A DNA stretch of 64,000 bases from the NCBI GenBank assembly GCA_026874595.1, contig CM049320.1:8619464-8683463 (forward strand). The letters are read 5' to 3'. Source of the DNA: Sipunculus nudus (taxonomy: Eukaryota > Annelida > Sipuncula > Golfingiida > Sipunculidae). This document shows positions 20,691-32,540 of the stretch, piece after piece (the first letter of the stretch is position 1; every line of letters starts with the position of its first letter). Under the pieces are notes generated by a model. The model was not told where the DNA came from and searched no databases. It worked only from the letters and a program-made list of their open reading frames with translations. The position numbers were made by a program, and so were the translations under genes.

Positions 20691-21021
20691 GGAGGTCCCC
20701 TGTCCCTGGCTGGACCTTCCCTTTCTCCTGCAAGGAGTTCCTTTTTCTCGGGAAATCGATTGCACCGTGTATACCGACGTGTCTCTCCTCAGTTGGGGTG
20801 CCCATATGGCCGATCTTCGCGCCTATGGGGTCTGGTCCCTGCTGGAATGTCTTCTGCATATCAACGTCCTAGAACTTCGTGCAGTCCGTCGCGCGATCTC
20901 CAGCTGGTCCCCCCAGTTGCTCGGCCGTCACATTCTCATCCGGACCGACAACACTACGGTCGTGGCATATATCAACTGGCAGGGCGGTATTCGGTCTCCC
21001 TCTCTGATGCAGGAGACCTAA
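20689..21021 (+). pseudogene. RNase H of DIRS element II (copy 1)
   Basis: DCTVYTDVSLLSWGAHM, INVLELRAVRRAI and IRTDNTTVVAYINWQGG are the first three acidic motifs of an RNase H domain. The frame ends at TAA 21019-21021 before the final Asp block. The domain is found only in this copy. Confidence 0.8.
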
Positions 21022-21479
21022 CTCTTGTTCGATCTGTGCATTTCTCTTCGGGCCTTGATTAGTGCGTCTTATCTTCTGTGCTCGTCGCCCTGCGTCTCTT
21101 CCTCCGCCGGTGCTCCTTCCGCTTCCGGTCATGTGGAGTATTTTCACTCGTCTGGGGCGTTCGGAATTCAATCTATTCGATTTTCCATCCCCCCCCAGTT
21201 CTCGTACCTACCACGACGTGTACGTCACCCTCGCAACCGTCTCCCCGACACCCCTCCGTCCGTGTGGTCTCACCGGTTTCTCTTCGCGTTTCCGGTTCCT
21301 CCTCATCCGCTGTATCATTCTCTGCCTGTCCCGAGCGGAACAGACTGATCTCCTCCTCCTCGTACCGTTTCATCCAGCTGCCCCATGGTTTCCTCTGTGG
21401 CGCTCGCTTCTCTCCAGCCCACCGCTTCTTCTACCGCTCCGGATTGATCTCCCATCGTTCACACGAGCAGGTCGCCAAT

Positions 21480-21911
21480 TTCGGTCGTGCCCCCTGTGCG
21501 CATGCGTACTCTCATCGGACGCCTCAAGGATCCGGCTGCTCTCCTTGCCTCGGCTCCCCGTCGCTGTTCTTCGGACCGCATCTATGACTCCCGGTGGCGT
21601 CTCTTCAGTGGTTGGGCATCTTCCCGCGGAATCTCTCCTTTAACTCCGTTGCTTGCGATTTTTCCGTGTTTTTACTGAAGGATAAACATTTATCCTATCC
21701 GTCTCTGCATGGCTATCGTGCCGCCCTACTGTCCGTGCTCCGTCCGCTAGGTCACGATCGTGTCCATCATCCGTTGGTGACGGATTTTCTCAAAGGGGTT
21801 CGTGCCCACGCGTCTCGTCCTCGCCATGTTGCGCCTTCCTGGCGCCTGGACGTTGTCTTAGGTCACCTCCGAGAACCCCCTTATGAGCGTTCGGCACATC
21901 TATCACCGTAG
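21480..21911 (+). pseudogene. Tyrosine recombinase N-terminal part of DIRS element II
   Basis: After a Ser/Pro/Arg-rich linker, FNSVACDFSVFLLKDKHLSY, SLHGYRAALLSVLRPLG, VHHPLVTDFLKGVRA and PSWRLDVVLGHLREPPYE match the helical core-binding domain of DIRS recombinases. The catalytic domain with R, H-x-x-R and Tyr is absent: homology stops at about 21900 with unrelated AT-rich sequence. A frame break at about 21590-21650 separates the first helix. Confidence 0.75.
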
Positions 21912-22738
21912 GGGATTTCTGAAAATGTTGTGTTTTAGGTAGTTATATGAAATAACATCTTAATACAAATATACACAAGCCTGATCAAAATATATCATTA
22001 ATTAATGTGGAATCTTAGGTCAGTCAACCATGTATGAAGTTTGCTGCCCTGAATGCAATTAGAGAACCTCTTATAGTTTGTTAATTAGAAATGGGTTCAA
22101 CTTCAAGACAGCCTGATTGGCATGTTGGCAGGTGAACATAATAGTTTGGCATATCTCTAGTTTGATTGTATATTCATTATGTAATAAGTGTTAATTCATC
22201 TTCATGGAATAACATGTTGTTGAGACATGAAAAGTACTTAAAGGGAAACAGCCTGAAGCAAGCAGTGAGTTTTTGGACATGAAGATTAGAGGAACTCGGA
22301 TTTATCAAGACCTCAGCTTGGACGGCCAGTTGCACACAGCTGGAATAACCACAGTCTATGTTGATCCAGTACCTCCAGTTTGTAATTGTTATTTTCTACA
22401 GAATCATCTTCAATAAATCAACTTTTTATACAACATCACTGGGATCTCATTTATTCATCTACAGACCAGCATATACCAAACATCCCGGTAATACATCTTC
22501 TGCATTTGTCTCGGAAAAACAATTTTCCTCCTTGCTCTTGCATCTGCCGGTCGCCGCTCTGAGCTTCATGCCATAGTGGCCTTCTACGTCTGTTCCGGCA
22601 GCGACGTCTTCTTCTGCTCCATCCCAGCACTGATGTTCTCATCATTCCGTCGTTCCAGGTAAGTGTCCCTTCCCCAAGGTTTATCTGTTATATTCTCATT
22701 AATACAGAAACAGCTCACAATTATGTTTACGTAATAAA
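21912..22738. other. No gene seen
   Basis: AT-rich with scattered short frames. A CpG-containing piece (22540-22660, ending TCCAG|GTAAGT) could be an untranslated exon but has no open frame of interest. Confidence 0.4.
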
Positions 22739-23052
22739 ACCCCTCCATTCCTTCCCTGTGAATGGTGGTTTTGTTAGTAAACTGTCGTGAGCTTTTCTGT
22801 ATCACAAACAACGCTCCCTCCCAGTCCACGTCCTTCCGCCTTCGAAAAATGTGATTACAGGAAAACGAAGTGTGACCTAGATACACGAGAACGAAGCGGG
22901 ATGGGCGATAATAGGCCCAATAAGGGAAAATTTTCGGTTGGCTTACTCTGGCGTATAAACTTTAACAGAGAAAATTCTCATTAATTCAGAAAAGCTCACA
23001 ACAGTTTACTAACAAAACCACCATTCACAAGGAGGGAATGGGGGGGGGGTTC
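22739..23052. repeat. MITE-like element with ~63-bp inverted terminal repeats
   Basis: CCCCTCCATTCCTTCC...GAGCTTTTCTGTA (22740-22803) is the reverse complement, with few mismatches, of 22988-23050. The ~185-bp interior (22844-23000) matches the reverse complement of 45250-45420. A small non-autonomous DNA transposon is the simplest reading. No transposase. Confidence 0.65.
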
Positions 23053-24514
23053 AACATAAGCATAACAACAATTGATAAAGTGGTCCAGATTTTATTAAAA
23101 CCGATTAATTAAAACTTGAAAACAATTAATGACAACCAATATCAAATTCTAACCTTGAACTCTTAAAGCACATTTTCACACTTGCTCTATGACATGTTAA
23201 AGTGCATTTTCCCTCTAATTCAGTTCTACCAAAATCACCAACTTGGACATATATTACTTTCCACAGGCGGCGCCACCTTGGTGGAAGCCTCCACATGTAA
23301 TAGAAAATGGGGAGTAGGTCTGGACATGTAGCACAGCCGCACTACTGAATCCAAACAGTGGAGAGGCAGGAACTTGCTAGGAAAGGTATTTGAGTACGCA
23401 AGACAGAGACTATATATATATATATATACCCTCAAGACCGGCACCAAACATCAGTTAGAGGCCCCACGAGAGGACAACGTATTGGGGATTCGGCCTGCCC
23501 ATCACTGACTGCTGGGTCTACGACATCAACCATTGTAAGAGACTTAACCTGCCGAGGGAAACCCTGATGTGTATCTGGGCAGGACTCAGAATCAGTTCTA
23601 AGCAGGCATCACTGCCGCTCTGACTTTTAAGTCAATAAATAAATAAACTAAATTTTAAAAACAGATCCCCATTTCAGTATTTAAAATATATAATGAAATA
23701 TTCACTCGGAAAAATACAACAATCAAACATGGCTTTATAAAAAACAATAACTGGAAATAATAATAATAAATTATTATAGATTTTTTATAGTCAGATTACA
23801 TTATTATTAAAGCCAGATTTCATAATTAATATATAAATTGAATAATTAATATATAAATGGAATGAAGTATAAAAATAACAGAATGTAAATCTAACGCCAA
23901 CCTGAAAATCTAAATAAAACAATACCTTTAGAAACTCAATCCTCAAACAAAAAACTACTGAATTAAAACCAAACACTAAATTCACAAAATCAAATAAACA
24001 GAACACAGCAAAATGTCAGACTTTGCTAGGAAAGATGGTAAGACTATTTTCTAAGCACAATTAACTCACGACACAAATAATTTCAACAATAAAATAAACA
24101 CACTACTTATTCATAACTAATATACCTTTCAATTTTAATCAAAACAACTAAAGCAAATCACAGAGCAAAAGTTTACATAAAACCTTTATTCGAAACAAAA
24201 CAAAAAATAACACAACAACTAACAGAATAGGTAGGCTTGCATATTTAAAAGAGGTCAGTGGTTACAAAATATGCAACGGACGTATCATGCATACACCATT
24301 TGCGGGGCTAATGTGTCATTTTTTAGAATGCCAAACCATATTAATACTCAGATTCTCAACTGATGTTTAATCTATTGTCCTGTAACCTTGTGTTATTAGG
24401 GCCCCGCTTGAATAAGTGGATTCCCTATATTAATCATCTTTTATTTCTCTGCATGTCCGTCAAATTTGTTTCCAGATGATATATGGTTTATGGATTAAAT
24501 ATTAGTTTCAAAAG
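23053..24514. other. AT-rich, no gene seen
   Basis: Contains a short (TA)n tract at 23411-23430 and a GGCGGCGCCACCTTGGTGG palindrome-like motif near 23267. Long AT-rich stretch 23640-24200. No coding support. Confidence 0.5.
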
Positions 24515-24655
24515 TTTTATATGGCCACCACTGAAGGAGGAACTGTTGATTTTGAACTTGACCAAACTTTATCACAAGCCCCACACTGAAAAAAAAATCT
24601 ATTGAAAAGTCTTATTGACAAATTCAGCTGAGCGTTGAGTACCATGGGTCTCTAG
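24515..24655 (+). pseudogene. Degenerate copy of small ORF of the CC-NLS-PST family
   Basis: Matches 60058-60191: ATGGCCACCACTGAAGGAGG then GTTGATTTTGAACTTGACCA and the end ACCATGGGTCTCTAG. A TGA after CCCCACAC stops it early. Homology continues through the non-coding 350 bases before the coiled-coil piece. Confidence 0.6.
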
Positions 24656-25009
24656 TTTACCAATAAAGTGACTAACCTGAGTTCATTTCTCTTCAAACAG
24701 TGTACATTGTAATTTTAATGAGTTCACAAGGCATAAAATAGAATTAATTTGCAGTCATGTGGTGTTCTTGTCAGTAATGTTATATACATATATTGGAATG
24801 ACTCACAAATGTTCTTTATACGTTCCATGGCCCTTGCTAAACTGCTTAAATTGTTTAAACCATTTCGAGGCAGGTCAAATAAATGATACTGCTGCATTTT
24901 CAAATAATGGGATATCTGTTTGAATATGACCAGTTGTGTTTTGTTTGTGGCCATACTTGTCCATAAATATTCATAGGTCTTCTCGTTTCTGTATTTCACA
25001 TAGAGAGCT

Positions 25010-25537
25010 GATTCCGTTGAGGTGGTGGCCGGTTTGCTGGCTAATGGTATGGCTGCAGGCAGCCTTGCTCATCAGCAGGCGCTCACGCAGCTTCAGAACC
25101 AGCTGACAACGGCACAGGGTCAGGTCGCGCAGCTTCAGAACCAGCTGACCGCGGCCCAGGGTCAGGTCACTTTGCTTCAGAACCAGTTGACCACGGCCCA
25201 GGGTCAGGTCACGCAGCTTCAAGCTGACATGGGCAAGCTGCAGGATCAGGTCCAGCAGCTGCAGGGGGATGGTGAGCAGTTGCAGACGCCAGTCAGGCAA
25301 CTGTCTAAAGACAATGCAGATTTGAACAAACAGTTGCATGATTTGCGCCAGCAACTGCGGGGAGAAGGCAAGCTGCTGAATCAAATCCAGCTGCTTCAGA
25401 GGCAGGGTCAACAGCTGTGTGACCGTCTGACCCAGGCCCGGGACCAGCTGGATCTTTCCCGACAGCAAACTCAAAATGTCGGGAGGAGCTGCGCTCGAGC
25501 AGAGCCCGTCATGACAGTGAGGCTCTGGTCACAGTGA
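25010..25537 (+). pseudogene. Coiled-coil protein of CC-NLS-PST family, copy A (frameshifted)
   Basis: After an acceptor-like TTTCTGTATTTCACATAG the frame reads ADSVEVVAGLLANGMAAG, then at least three 14-residue LQNQLTTAQGQVTQ repeats, then LQDQVQQLQGDGEQLQ, LSKDNADLNKQLHDLRQQLR and LLNQIQLLQRQGQQL. This is a continuous Gln-rich coiled coil of about 150 residues without Pro. A one-base deletion near 25477 relative to copy D shifts the end, and the frame stops at 25535. No ATG starts it, so an upstream exon or a different start is needed. Four relatives occur in the window. I do not recognise the family. Confidence 0.65.
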
Positions 25538-25554
25538 ATAGCTCTAATAAAAAA

Positions 25555-26480
25555 AAAAACAGATGAAGGTGTCAAGTCTTGTCGTTCTGATCAGCAGGGC
25601 CAGAAGAGGAACAGCGACTCCGACGGCTCTGGCCCTGCAAAGCGCCACAAGGGGGATATTCGGGTTCACAGTGACGCTTCCTGGTGTATAATTGATGTAC
25701 CTTCCGATCTTGAGCACCCCAATCTCCCCTTCTGCCTCTCCACGGCCCTCTTCTTCTACCTCCACCCGGCGCTCTCCTTCCATTCCCTGGCGACCTCCTT
25801 CCGACCATTCACCAGCCCTTTCCTTCTGCTCACCTGTACCTTTTTCTACTACTACACGACACGCCCCTTCCACCTCTCCCAGGGCCTCTCCTTACACCTT
25901 TCCCAGGGCCCCTCCTTACACCTCTTCACGGCCCTCCCGTTCCACCTCTCCTTCCACCTCTTCACGGCCCTCTTCTTCTACATCCACCCGGCACGCCCCT
26001 TCCACCTCTCCCAGACCCTCTCCTTCCACCTCTTCACGGCCCTCTTCTTCTACTTCCACCCGGCACGCCCTTTACACCTCTCCGTCCACCTCTTCACGGC
26101 CCTCTTCTTCTAAGTCCACCCAGCACACGCCCCTTCCAACTCTCCCTGGCCCTCTTCTTCCACCTCTTCACGTACACTGCCCTTTCATACCTCCGCCGAG
26201 CTCGCCCCTTCTGTTCCTCCCCGGTCCTCTACCCACCCCCAAACCCCTCCCCCCTCTCCCAGGCCCCCTGGAGGTATTAGTAAGTGTGGAGGGAGAGAGC
26301 TGGGGTGATGTGAATACCTCGCCCCAATTGGCCCCTTCCGCACCTATAATACTTCGATCCTAAATCCCTCTAACAGCTCTGGTGTCCAGCAAAGGACCAT
26401 CAGGCCCAGAGTTCAACGCACAATAGTCTACAATATCACAAATTATAAAAGGGGCATGGAATTGACTTGTAAAAAGTAAA
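25555..26480 (+). pseudogene. NLS and Ser/Thr/Pro-rich region of CC-NLS-PST family, copy A
   Basis: Begins DEGVKSCRSDQQGQKR, then SDSDGSGPAKRHKGDI, a bipartite nuclear-localisation-like motif. It runs into a low-complexity region with units like SPSTSSRPSSSTSTRHAP, encoded by pyrimidine-rich repeats of about 45-60 bp (25700-26240). The end LEVLVSVEGESWGDVN.S matches copy D, but the final basic block is cut by a stop. Phase changes in the A run after AATAGCTCTAAT and within the repeats break the join to the coiled coil. Confidence 0.6.
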
Positions 26481-27042
26481 AAACACAAGGTTTAAATAAA
26501 GGTAAAAATATTTAAATATACATATATATATATAAATGATTTTTTGGCATTCATTTTTGATAATTAAAAACTTATTAGATAGATTTGCAAAAATATCATT
26601 AATTAATCTTAAATTTTCTTTATATATAAATTTTTTTTATGATTAGTTCTCTTTGGCATATTTTCATTGGACTCGGGGCTAGAACTGGTCATGGCTGGAC
26701 ACCCTACACTTCAGGCAGAGTACAAATTATACATCAGGAAGTTAAATGTACATGTACTTTTGATTTCGGTTTCAAAATTTGGGCTAATGAGGGGGGGGGG
26801 GGGGCTCTTTGGGTTGGGTCACCAATACATTTCGGTAAAAAATGTACATGTGCTTTTTTAGCTCAGCTGACTGAAAGCTCCAGTATCTGAACAACTGTGC
26901 AGGTATTTTCTCATGTATTGCAAATATTTCAAATAATGATATATCTGTTTGAATATTCCCAGTTGTGTTTTGCTTTTGGCCATACTTGTCCATAAATATT
27001 CATAGGTCTTCTCGTTTCTGTATTTCACATAGAGAGCTGATT
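26481..27042. other. Spacer between copies A and B
   Basis: AT-rich, with a short TA tract (26518-26535), a G12 run near 26792 and a fragment of the pearl hairpin (TTTTTAGCTCAGCTGACTGAAAG at 26855). No gene seen. The last 150 bases are homologous to the sequence before the coiled coil of copy A. Confidence 0.55.
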
Positions 27043-27495
27043 CCGTTGAGGTGGGGCCGGTTTGCTGGCTAATGGTATGGCTGCAGGCAGCCTTGCTCAT
27101 CAGCAGGCGCTCACGCAGCTTCAGAACCAGCTGACAACGGCACAGGGTCAGGTCACGCAGCTTCAGAACCAGCTGACCGCGGCCCAGGGTCAGGTCAATT
27201 TGCTTCAGAACCAGTTGACCACGGCCCAGGGTCAGGTCACGCAGCTTCAAGCTGACAAGGGCAAGCTGCAGGATCAGGTCCAGCAGCTGCAGGGGGATGG
27301 TAAGCAATTGCAGACGCCAGTCAGGCAACTGTCTAAAGACAATGCAGATTTGAACAAACAGTTGCATGATTTGCGCCAGCAACTGCGGGGAGAAGGCAAG
27401 CTGCTGAATCAAATCCAGCTGCTTCAGAGGCAGGGCCAACAGCTGTGTGACCGTCTGACCCAGGCCCGCGACCAGCTGGATCTTTTCCGACAGTA
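27043..27495 (+). pseudogene. Coiled-coil protein of CC-NLS-PST family, copy B
   Basis: About 97 percent identical to copy A by eye over ~450 bases, including the LQNQLT.AQGQV repeats and KDNADLNKQLHDLRQQLR. The frame VEVGPVCWLMVWL-type shift at its start (GTGGGGCC where copy A has GTGGTGGCC) and a CAG to TAG stop after LDLFRQ end it early. The near identity of A and B suggests a recent tandem duplication of about 2.0 kb. Confidence 0.65.
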
Positions 27496-27589
27496 AACTC
27501 AAAATGTCCGGAGAAGCTGCGCTCGAGCAGAGCCCGTCATGACAGTGAGGCTCTGGTCACAGTGAATAGCTCTAATAAAAAAAAAAACA

Positions 27590-28215
27590 GATGGTGTCAA
27601 GTCTTGTCGTTCAGATCAGCAGGGCCAGAAGAGGAACAGCGACTCCGACGGCTCTGGCCCTGCAAAGCGCCACAAGTGGGATATTTGGGTTCACAGTGAC
27701 GCTTCCTGGTGTATAATTGATGTACCTTCCGATCTTGAGCACCCCCATCTCCCCTTCTGCCTCTCCACGGCCCTCTTCTTCTACCTCCACCCGGCGCTCT
27801 CCTTCCATTCCCTGGCGACCTCCTTCCGACCATTCACCAGCCCTTCTGCCTCACCTGTACCTTTTTCTACCACTACACCACACGCCCCTTCCACCTCTCC
27901 CAGGGCCTCTCCTAACACCTTTCCCAGGGCCTCTCCTTACACCTCTTCACGGCCCTCCCCTTCCACCTCTTCACGGCCCACTTCTTCCACATCCACCCGG
28001 CACGCCCCTTCCACCTCTCCCAGACCCTCTCCTTCCACCTCTTCACGGCCCTTTTCTTCTACTTCCACCCGGCACGCCCCTTCCACCTCTCCGTCCACCT
28101 CTCCACGGCTCTCTTCTTCTACGTCCACCCAGCACGCCCCTTCCAACTCTCCCTGACCCTCTCCTTCCACCTCTTCCCTCTCCTTCCACCTCTTCACGTA
28201 CACTGCCCTTTCATT
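27590..28215 (+). pseudogene. NLS and Ser/Thr/Pro-rich region, copy B
   Basis: Same start as copy A (QQGQKRNSDSDGSGPAKRHK) and the same pyrimidine-rich repeats, but shorter. It ends abruptly at a (TA)n tract (28215-28230), so the C-terminal part is missing. Confidence 0.6.
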
Positions 28216-28394
28216 ATATATATATATATGCTGGAAAGTTTGTAGAACAGTTCATTTTCTTGTGTTGCTCAACAAGTACTTTGTATCGAAATCTTGGTAA
28301 ATCTGTAATGTAGTGCTTCCATGACTATCTGGAATTTTACTTTATCTTTAGTATTTGTTAAGTATTTAACTTTTTGTCGGAAAGAAACCACAAC

Positions 28395-28455
28395 CATCAT
28401 GCAGCTAATAGATTTGAACAGTTTGACTTTTAGTCGCTGAGCTATAGCACCCCCC
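28395..28455 (-). repeat. tRNA-like (SINE head) fragment
   Basis: On the minus strand TATAGCTCAGCGAC resembles an A box and TGTTCAAATCT a B box. The boxes are only about 20 bases apart, too close for a functional tRNA, so a tRNA-derived SINE fragment is more likely. A C14 run precedes it on the plus strand. Confidence 0.3.
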
Positions 28456-28470
28456 CCCCCCCCCCAATTA

Positions 28471-29792
28471 TCATATATCTGTCTATCAGACGACTACTTT
28501 TAACTGTTGGATATGTCGTGTGTCAAATTTGACATTGTTAGATGCAAGTAAGTTCCCCAAAACTGAAACAATGTCACTCATAAATGTTCCTTTGTGAAAT
28601 TAATAAGAAACCTAAACAAACTTATTAATACGGAGGCTTCAATCTTCAATGGTATCCCCTCCCATGGGAAAGACAGTATTTGGTCTGTAGTCTTCCATTG
28701 TTGTCAGTGTCATTTATTGTGTATGCGAGAACTTTTGTGTTAACTCAGAATTTTTCCATGAAATTTGAAATTGAAATTGTTGCTAGAACTACCCATATCT
28801 TGGACAATTTAAAAAAAGGCTGCAATATAAATTTATTGAGAACCCCATATCTTAAGAATACCTATTTATTATAAGAATATCTTTTTATGTAAAAACAACC
28901 TCAATCTAGTTTGTGTTCCTTTTAAGCATGTATTGTCAAGAACTCGTAATTTTTTCAATTAATTATTTGAAATCTGTAAAATAGAACTACCAGTGATTAG
29001 TACTAGATGAGACCTTGCATTAATAGATAATGAACTTTATGGGTTATATTTATTCTGACTTCTCATCTGTGTTGAATTGTGAACATTTAATTTACATTAA
29101 TTTTACTCATTTTTGACCAAGTGTGACAAATACAAACCTGACTCACTACAGCTTAGGTATACGTGAAAATATAACATCTATTTAATATATTCTTAGGTGA
29201 TTTTGGTCTTGACAGTCAATTATGCTCCATTCATGTTAGTCTGTTGGTGTAGTAAGCAAATGAAACCATAATTTGAGCAGGATTATGAATGTTTTGTTTG
29301 CAAAGACCATACATGACTCTCCATATTTCATGTAAGAGGAACAAGAGTAACATCGTTCATACAACCAATAGACACTCGCAGTCTCCTGAGAACTGAGCGA
29401 AAGAACATTTACTTAAGGCTGTGAATTGTTGGTGAATTTAGAATTGATTCAATTATTGATTTTTTACATTCAATTTAATCCTCCATTCAATTCTTACCTA
29501 AAAATGTAAATTTCAAAATTTAAGAAATAAAAGCATTTTTAACCAAAATGGATGTAAGTAAATTTCAGCAAATAAATAAAAATGTAGATCTCCCTCAGTT
29601 AGTCTCTCGCTCAAATTTGAGAGCTCGCAGAGCACTTTGTAATGGTACCTGCTAAATTATGATAATGGAAATGAAATGATTCAAAGGTAGATAAACAATT
29701 ACAATTTAATCGAGGGGTTGCAATTTAATGCATCAATTCTTCAGTGCATTTTATACACCTCTAATTTTCCATAGAGACAGTTACTTGGCTAA
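28471..29792. other. AT-rich, no gene seen
   Basis: Only short frames. Nothing recognisable. Confidence 0.55.
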
Positions 29793-30497
29793 ATTTTCAT
29801 ATTACTGAACAGATCTGTTTATTCTCAACGGTTGAGATCTTGAGTCTCTCTTCTTAATGTTCAGATTACTGAACATCTGTTGATTCTCCGCTGTTAGTAC
29901 CTTGAATTGCTTGTCTTAATGTTCATATTACTGAATAGATAGTGTTTATTCAAAACTGTTGAAATCTGGAGTCACTCAATGTTCAGATGACTGAACAGGT
30001 GTTTATTCACCACTCTTTGTACACTGAGTCACTCTTCTTCATGTTAAGATTACTGAACAGGTGTTTATTCCACACTCTTTGTACAGAGTCATTCTTCTTA
30101 ATGTTAAGATTACTGAATAGGTGCTATTCCCCCACTCTTTGTACACTGGGTCACTTTTCGTAATGTTCAGACTACTGAACAGGTGTTTATTCCCCACTCT
30201 TTGTACACCGAGTCACTCAACTTAATGTTCAGATGACTGAACAGGTGTTTATTCACCACTCTTTGTACACTGAGTCACTCTTCTTAATGTTAAGATTACT
30301 GAACAGGTGTTTATTCCCCACTCTTTGTACACTGAGTCATTCTTCTTAATGTTAAGATTACTGAATAGGTGCTATTCCCCACTCTTTGTACACTGAGTCA
30401 CGTTTCTTAATGTTCAGATTACTGAACAGGAGTTTATTCCCCACTCTTTGTACATATAGTCACTCTAGATCTCTTTATTTTTCAGATTACTGAACAT
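29793..30497. repeat. ~62-bp minisatellite, about 11.5 units, with higher-order structure
   Basis: Each unit starts with GTTCAG-ATTA-CTGAAC or a variant, an inverted repeat, and continues AGGTGTTTATTCCCCACTCT, TTGTACACTGAGTCACTC, TTCTTAAT. Units begin near 29798, 29861, 29922, 29981, 30043, 30103, 30165, 30227, 30289, 30351 and 30412. Units 4-7 and 8-11 share the same order of variants, giving a four-unit (~246-bp) higher-order repeat in two copies. Confidence 0.9.
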
Positions 30498-31330
30498 ATG
30501 GGAGCGACTATAGAATTTGGCCTGCATGTGGGGGATAGCAAACATCCTAAAGAGGGCGATATATTTGATGGGGATAGAGAAAAACTGGGGTACAGTTTTT
30601 TTATGGGGTTAAAGACATATGTATATAGCGAGTATATCATACATTTATGTCTACTATCTATACTGCCCTATTGTATGTGCAGCCGTCCAGGAATTATCTG
30701 TAATGAGAGAAGAGTCATGAATGGTTAGTATACGGTATATGGCATATGAACACATGAGGATCCAACTGGACCAAACATACTGTGTAGGCGTCCTCGCTAC
30801 CGACTGCGCTATCAAGCGCTTGTTGAGGGACACAAATTTCTGGGTATTTAAATATGAACATAATGTGGCGCCCCTGTCAGTAAAATTGAAAATTATAATA
30901 GGGGCTTTTGGTGACGTCAGAGATTTTGGGTAATGACCTTTGACCGAAAGTGGAAAGGTTGAAGAAACAACATGCGTTATAACAATGCATGTACAGACAA
31001 CATATGACATCAATGTAAAACTCATTAATATTGTATATGATACGAGTAATTAATGTATTATATAATAGTATAACGTTAATAAAAAATAAAAATAAGTTAT
31101 TTTCGTTGTTTGTTGCAATAAAACTAGCTAGTAAAATGATCACCCATTACTACACTGGATTGCTCTCCTTTCTCACGTTACTGTCACCTTGGTAGCATGG
31201 AGGTATTTTTAATTAGTTTGTGTGTCAACATTAAGGTGTGATAGACCGACTTGGTGGGTTGTACACTTGGGGAGCTTTAATTGTGTTATTGCCATGACGA
31301 GCGAGCAACATGGTGAGAAAGTGCCATTGA
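30498..31330. other. Repeat fragments, no gene seen
   Basis: 30500-30610 shares GAGCGACTATAGAATT and AAGAGGGCGATATATTTGAT with 45530-45660. A tRNA-like A box lies on the minus strand at 30795-30811 (see separate entry). The remainder is AT-rich. Confidence 0.5.
30755..30822 (-). repeat. tRNA-derived SINE-like head
   Basis: Minus strand reads TAGCGCAGTCGGTAGCG (a perfect A-box consensus, TRGCNNAGYNGG) and then GGTCCAGTTGGATCC, a weak B box. No complete cloverleaf. Likely the head of a SINE. Confidence 0.4.
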
Positions 31331-31440
31331 TGAGATACTGGATACCATGTGTACAGAAAATGTGACTGTTCGTAAAAAAAAAGAAATTACTTCGAGTAGA
31401 AGATGCGAGTAAGGAGGAGACATCACAAAGAATGACTTCT

Positions 31441-32540
31441 AAACGAAAAAAAGGTAACACGGGTGAGCTAACTGCTAGTACAAGTGAAAATCCTGGTAAG
31501 GTAAACAGTAAAGATGCTGAAGTATTGAGTAAATACAGTAAAGGTAGTTACGGTAGATCTACTAGTGACAGCCATAGAGACTGAATCACACACAGCTAGT
31601 CAGAGAGGTTCTATTCAGCAAGGAATCTACGATTAATGGGATGGTCCGTGGTAATCGTGTATGTCCGATATGTGTGGTCAAAATGAAAATGTTACCATTG
31701 TCAGGAGAGATTACTGCTGATCTATATAGTTGGAGATGCCAGAATCGGAAACCTCGTGTGCACGATCAGAAACTGGCTATAAGACATGGCAGTAGGTTTC
31801 AACATTCCAACTTAACTTTGGAAGAAGTTATAGACATTTCATACTTTTGGAGTCGGGGTCTGACACAAAGCCAGATTTAAATTGAAACAGGTTGCAGTAG
31901 TAACACCCTAGTGGACTGGTGTAGCTTTTCTCGTGAAGTTTGTGAAGAAATTTTGTTGCGCAATTCAGAAAAGGGAGCAAGAATTGGAGGGGATGGTATC
32001 GTGGTAGAAATTGATAAATCGAAATTTTCCAAGAGGAAATATCACTGAGGACATTTAGTGAAGGGCTCATGGGTATTTGGCGGTCGAGAACAGCTAGATA
32101 AAAGAAAATTGTTAATGTTTGTAGTGCCTGACAGAACCAAGGAAACACCAATCCCGCTGATACAAAAACACATAAATGTAGAGTCAATCATACGTTCAGA
32201 TTGTTGGGCTGTCTACAATTGTTTGAAAGCTATTTGATACAGACATGAGACAGTAAACCATTCCGAAAACTTTAAGGATCCAACCAGCCGCTGCCACAGA
32301 AATAGTATAGAGGGAACTTGACAAAGGTGAAAAGAGACACAACAATGCCACGTTTTGGAGTTAAAAGTGATCACCTTCAAAGTTATATCGGTGTGTACCT
32401 GTGACGTCAAAAGCACGAAGGTGCAAGTCAGTTTGCCCAGTTTATAAAAGATGCAGGTCGTTTGTACGACTGTTTCCCACAAACAGCTGGAGTTGTTACA
32501 AAAAAAAGCTGGAAAATGTGGTGATGCAAAAAATTGTCAG
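31441..32540 (+). pseudogene. Merlin-type (ISXO2-like) transposase, decayed
   Basis: Homologous to the intact copy at 46111-47466: zinc-ribbon part CPICV...YSWRCQNRKPR, IRHGSRFQHSNLTLEEVIDI, IGGDGIVVEIDKSKFSKRKY, VKGSWVFGGREQ, FVVPDRTKET, IIRSDCW and ETVNHSENFKDP. Here the third motif reads NSIEG, keeping the Glu that the intact copy lacks. In-frame stops occur at about 31878, 32047, 32236 and later, with shifts near 32320. Non-functional. Confidence 0.85.

Larger units (their letters stand above)
18591..21911 (+). mobile_element. DIRS-family element II, copy 1, decayed and truncated at both ends
   Basis: Collinear with 48960-50819 over gag and RT, then continues into RNase H and the start of a tyrosine recombinase. 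The 5' part of gag and the catalytic part of the recombinase are missing. GC-richer than the flanks. Stops and shifts in every gene mean it cannot move on its own. Confidence 0.85.

Noticed and set aside
21062-21643. Long Ser/Pro/Arg-rich frames in several phases between RNase H and recombinase of DIRS element II
   Set aside because: Low-complexity translation of CT-rich sequence; only the recombinase phase has recognisable residues.
24971-25474. Minus-strand 167-codon Leu/Gln-rich frame (also 26858-27502)
   Set aside because: Mirror of the coiled-coil repeats; the reverse complement of CAG/CTG-rich sequence is also open.
25544-25873. Minus-strand Glu/Gly/Arg-rich frames opposite the PST region
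   Set aside because: Antisense of pyrimidine-rich repeats, no independent support.
27937-28203. Minus-strand Glu/Val-rich repeat protein
   Set aside because: Same antisense effect of the CCTCTCC-type repeats.
29793-30497. CRISPR-like array
   Set aside because: Repeats are contiguous ~62-bp units without unique spacers, and the context is metazoan.
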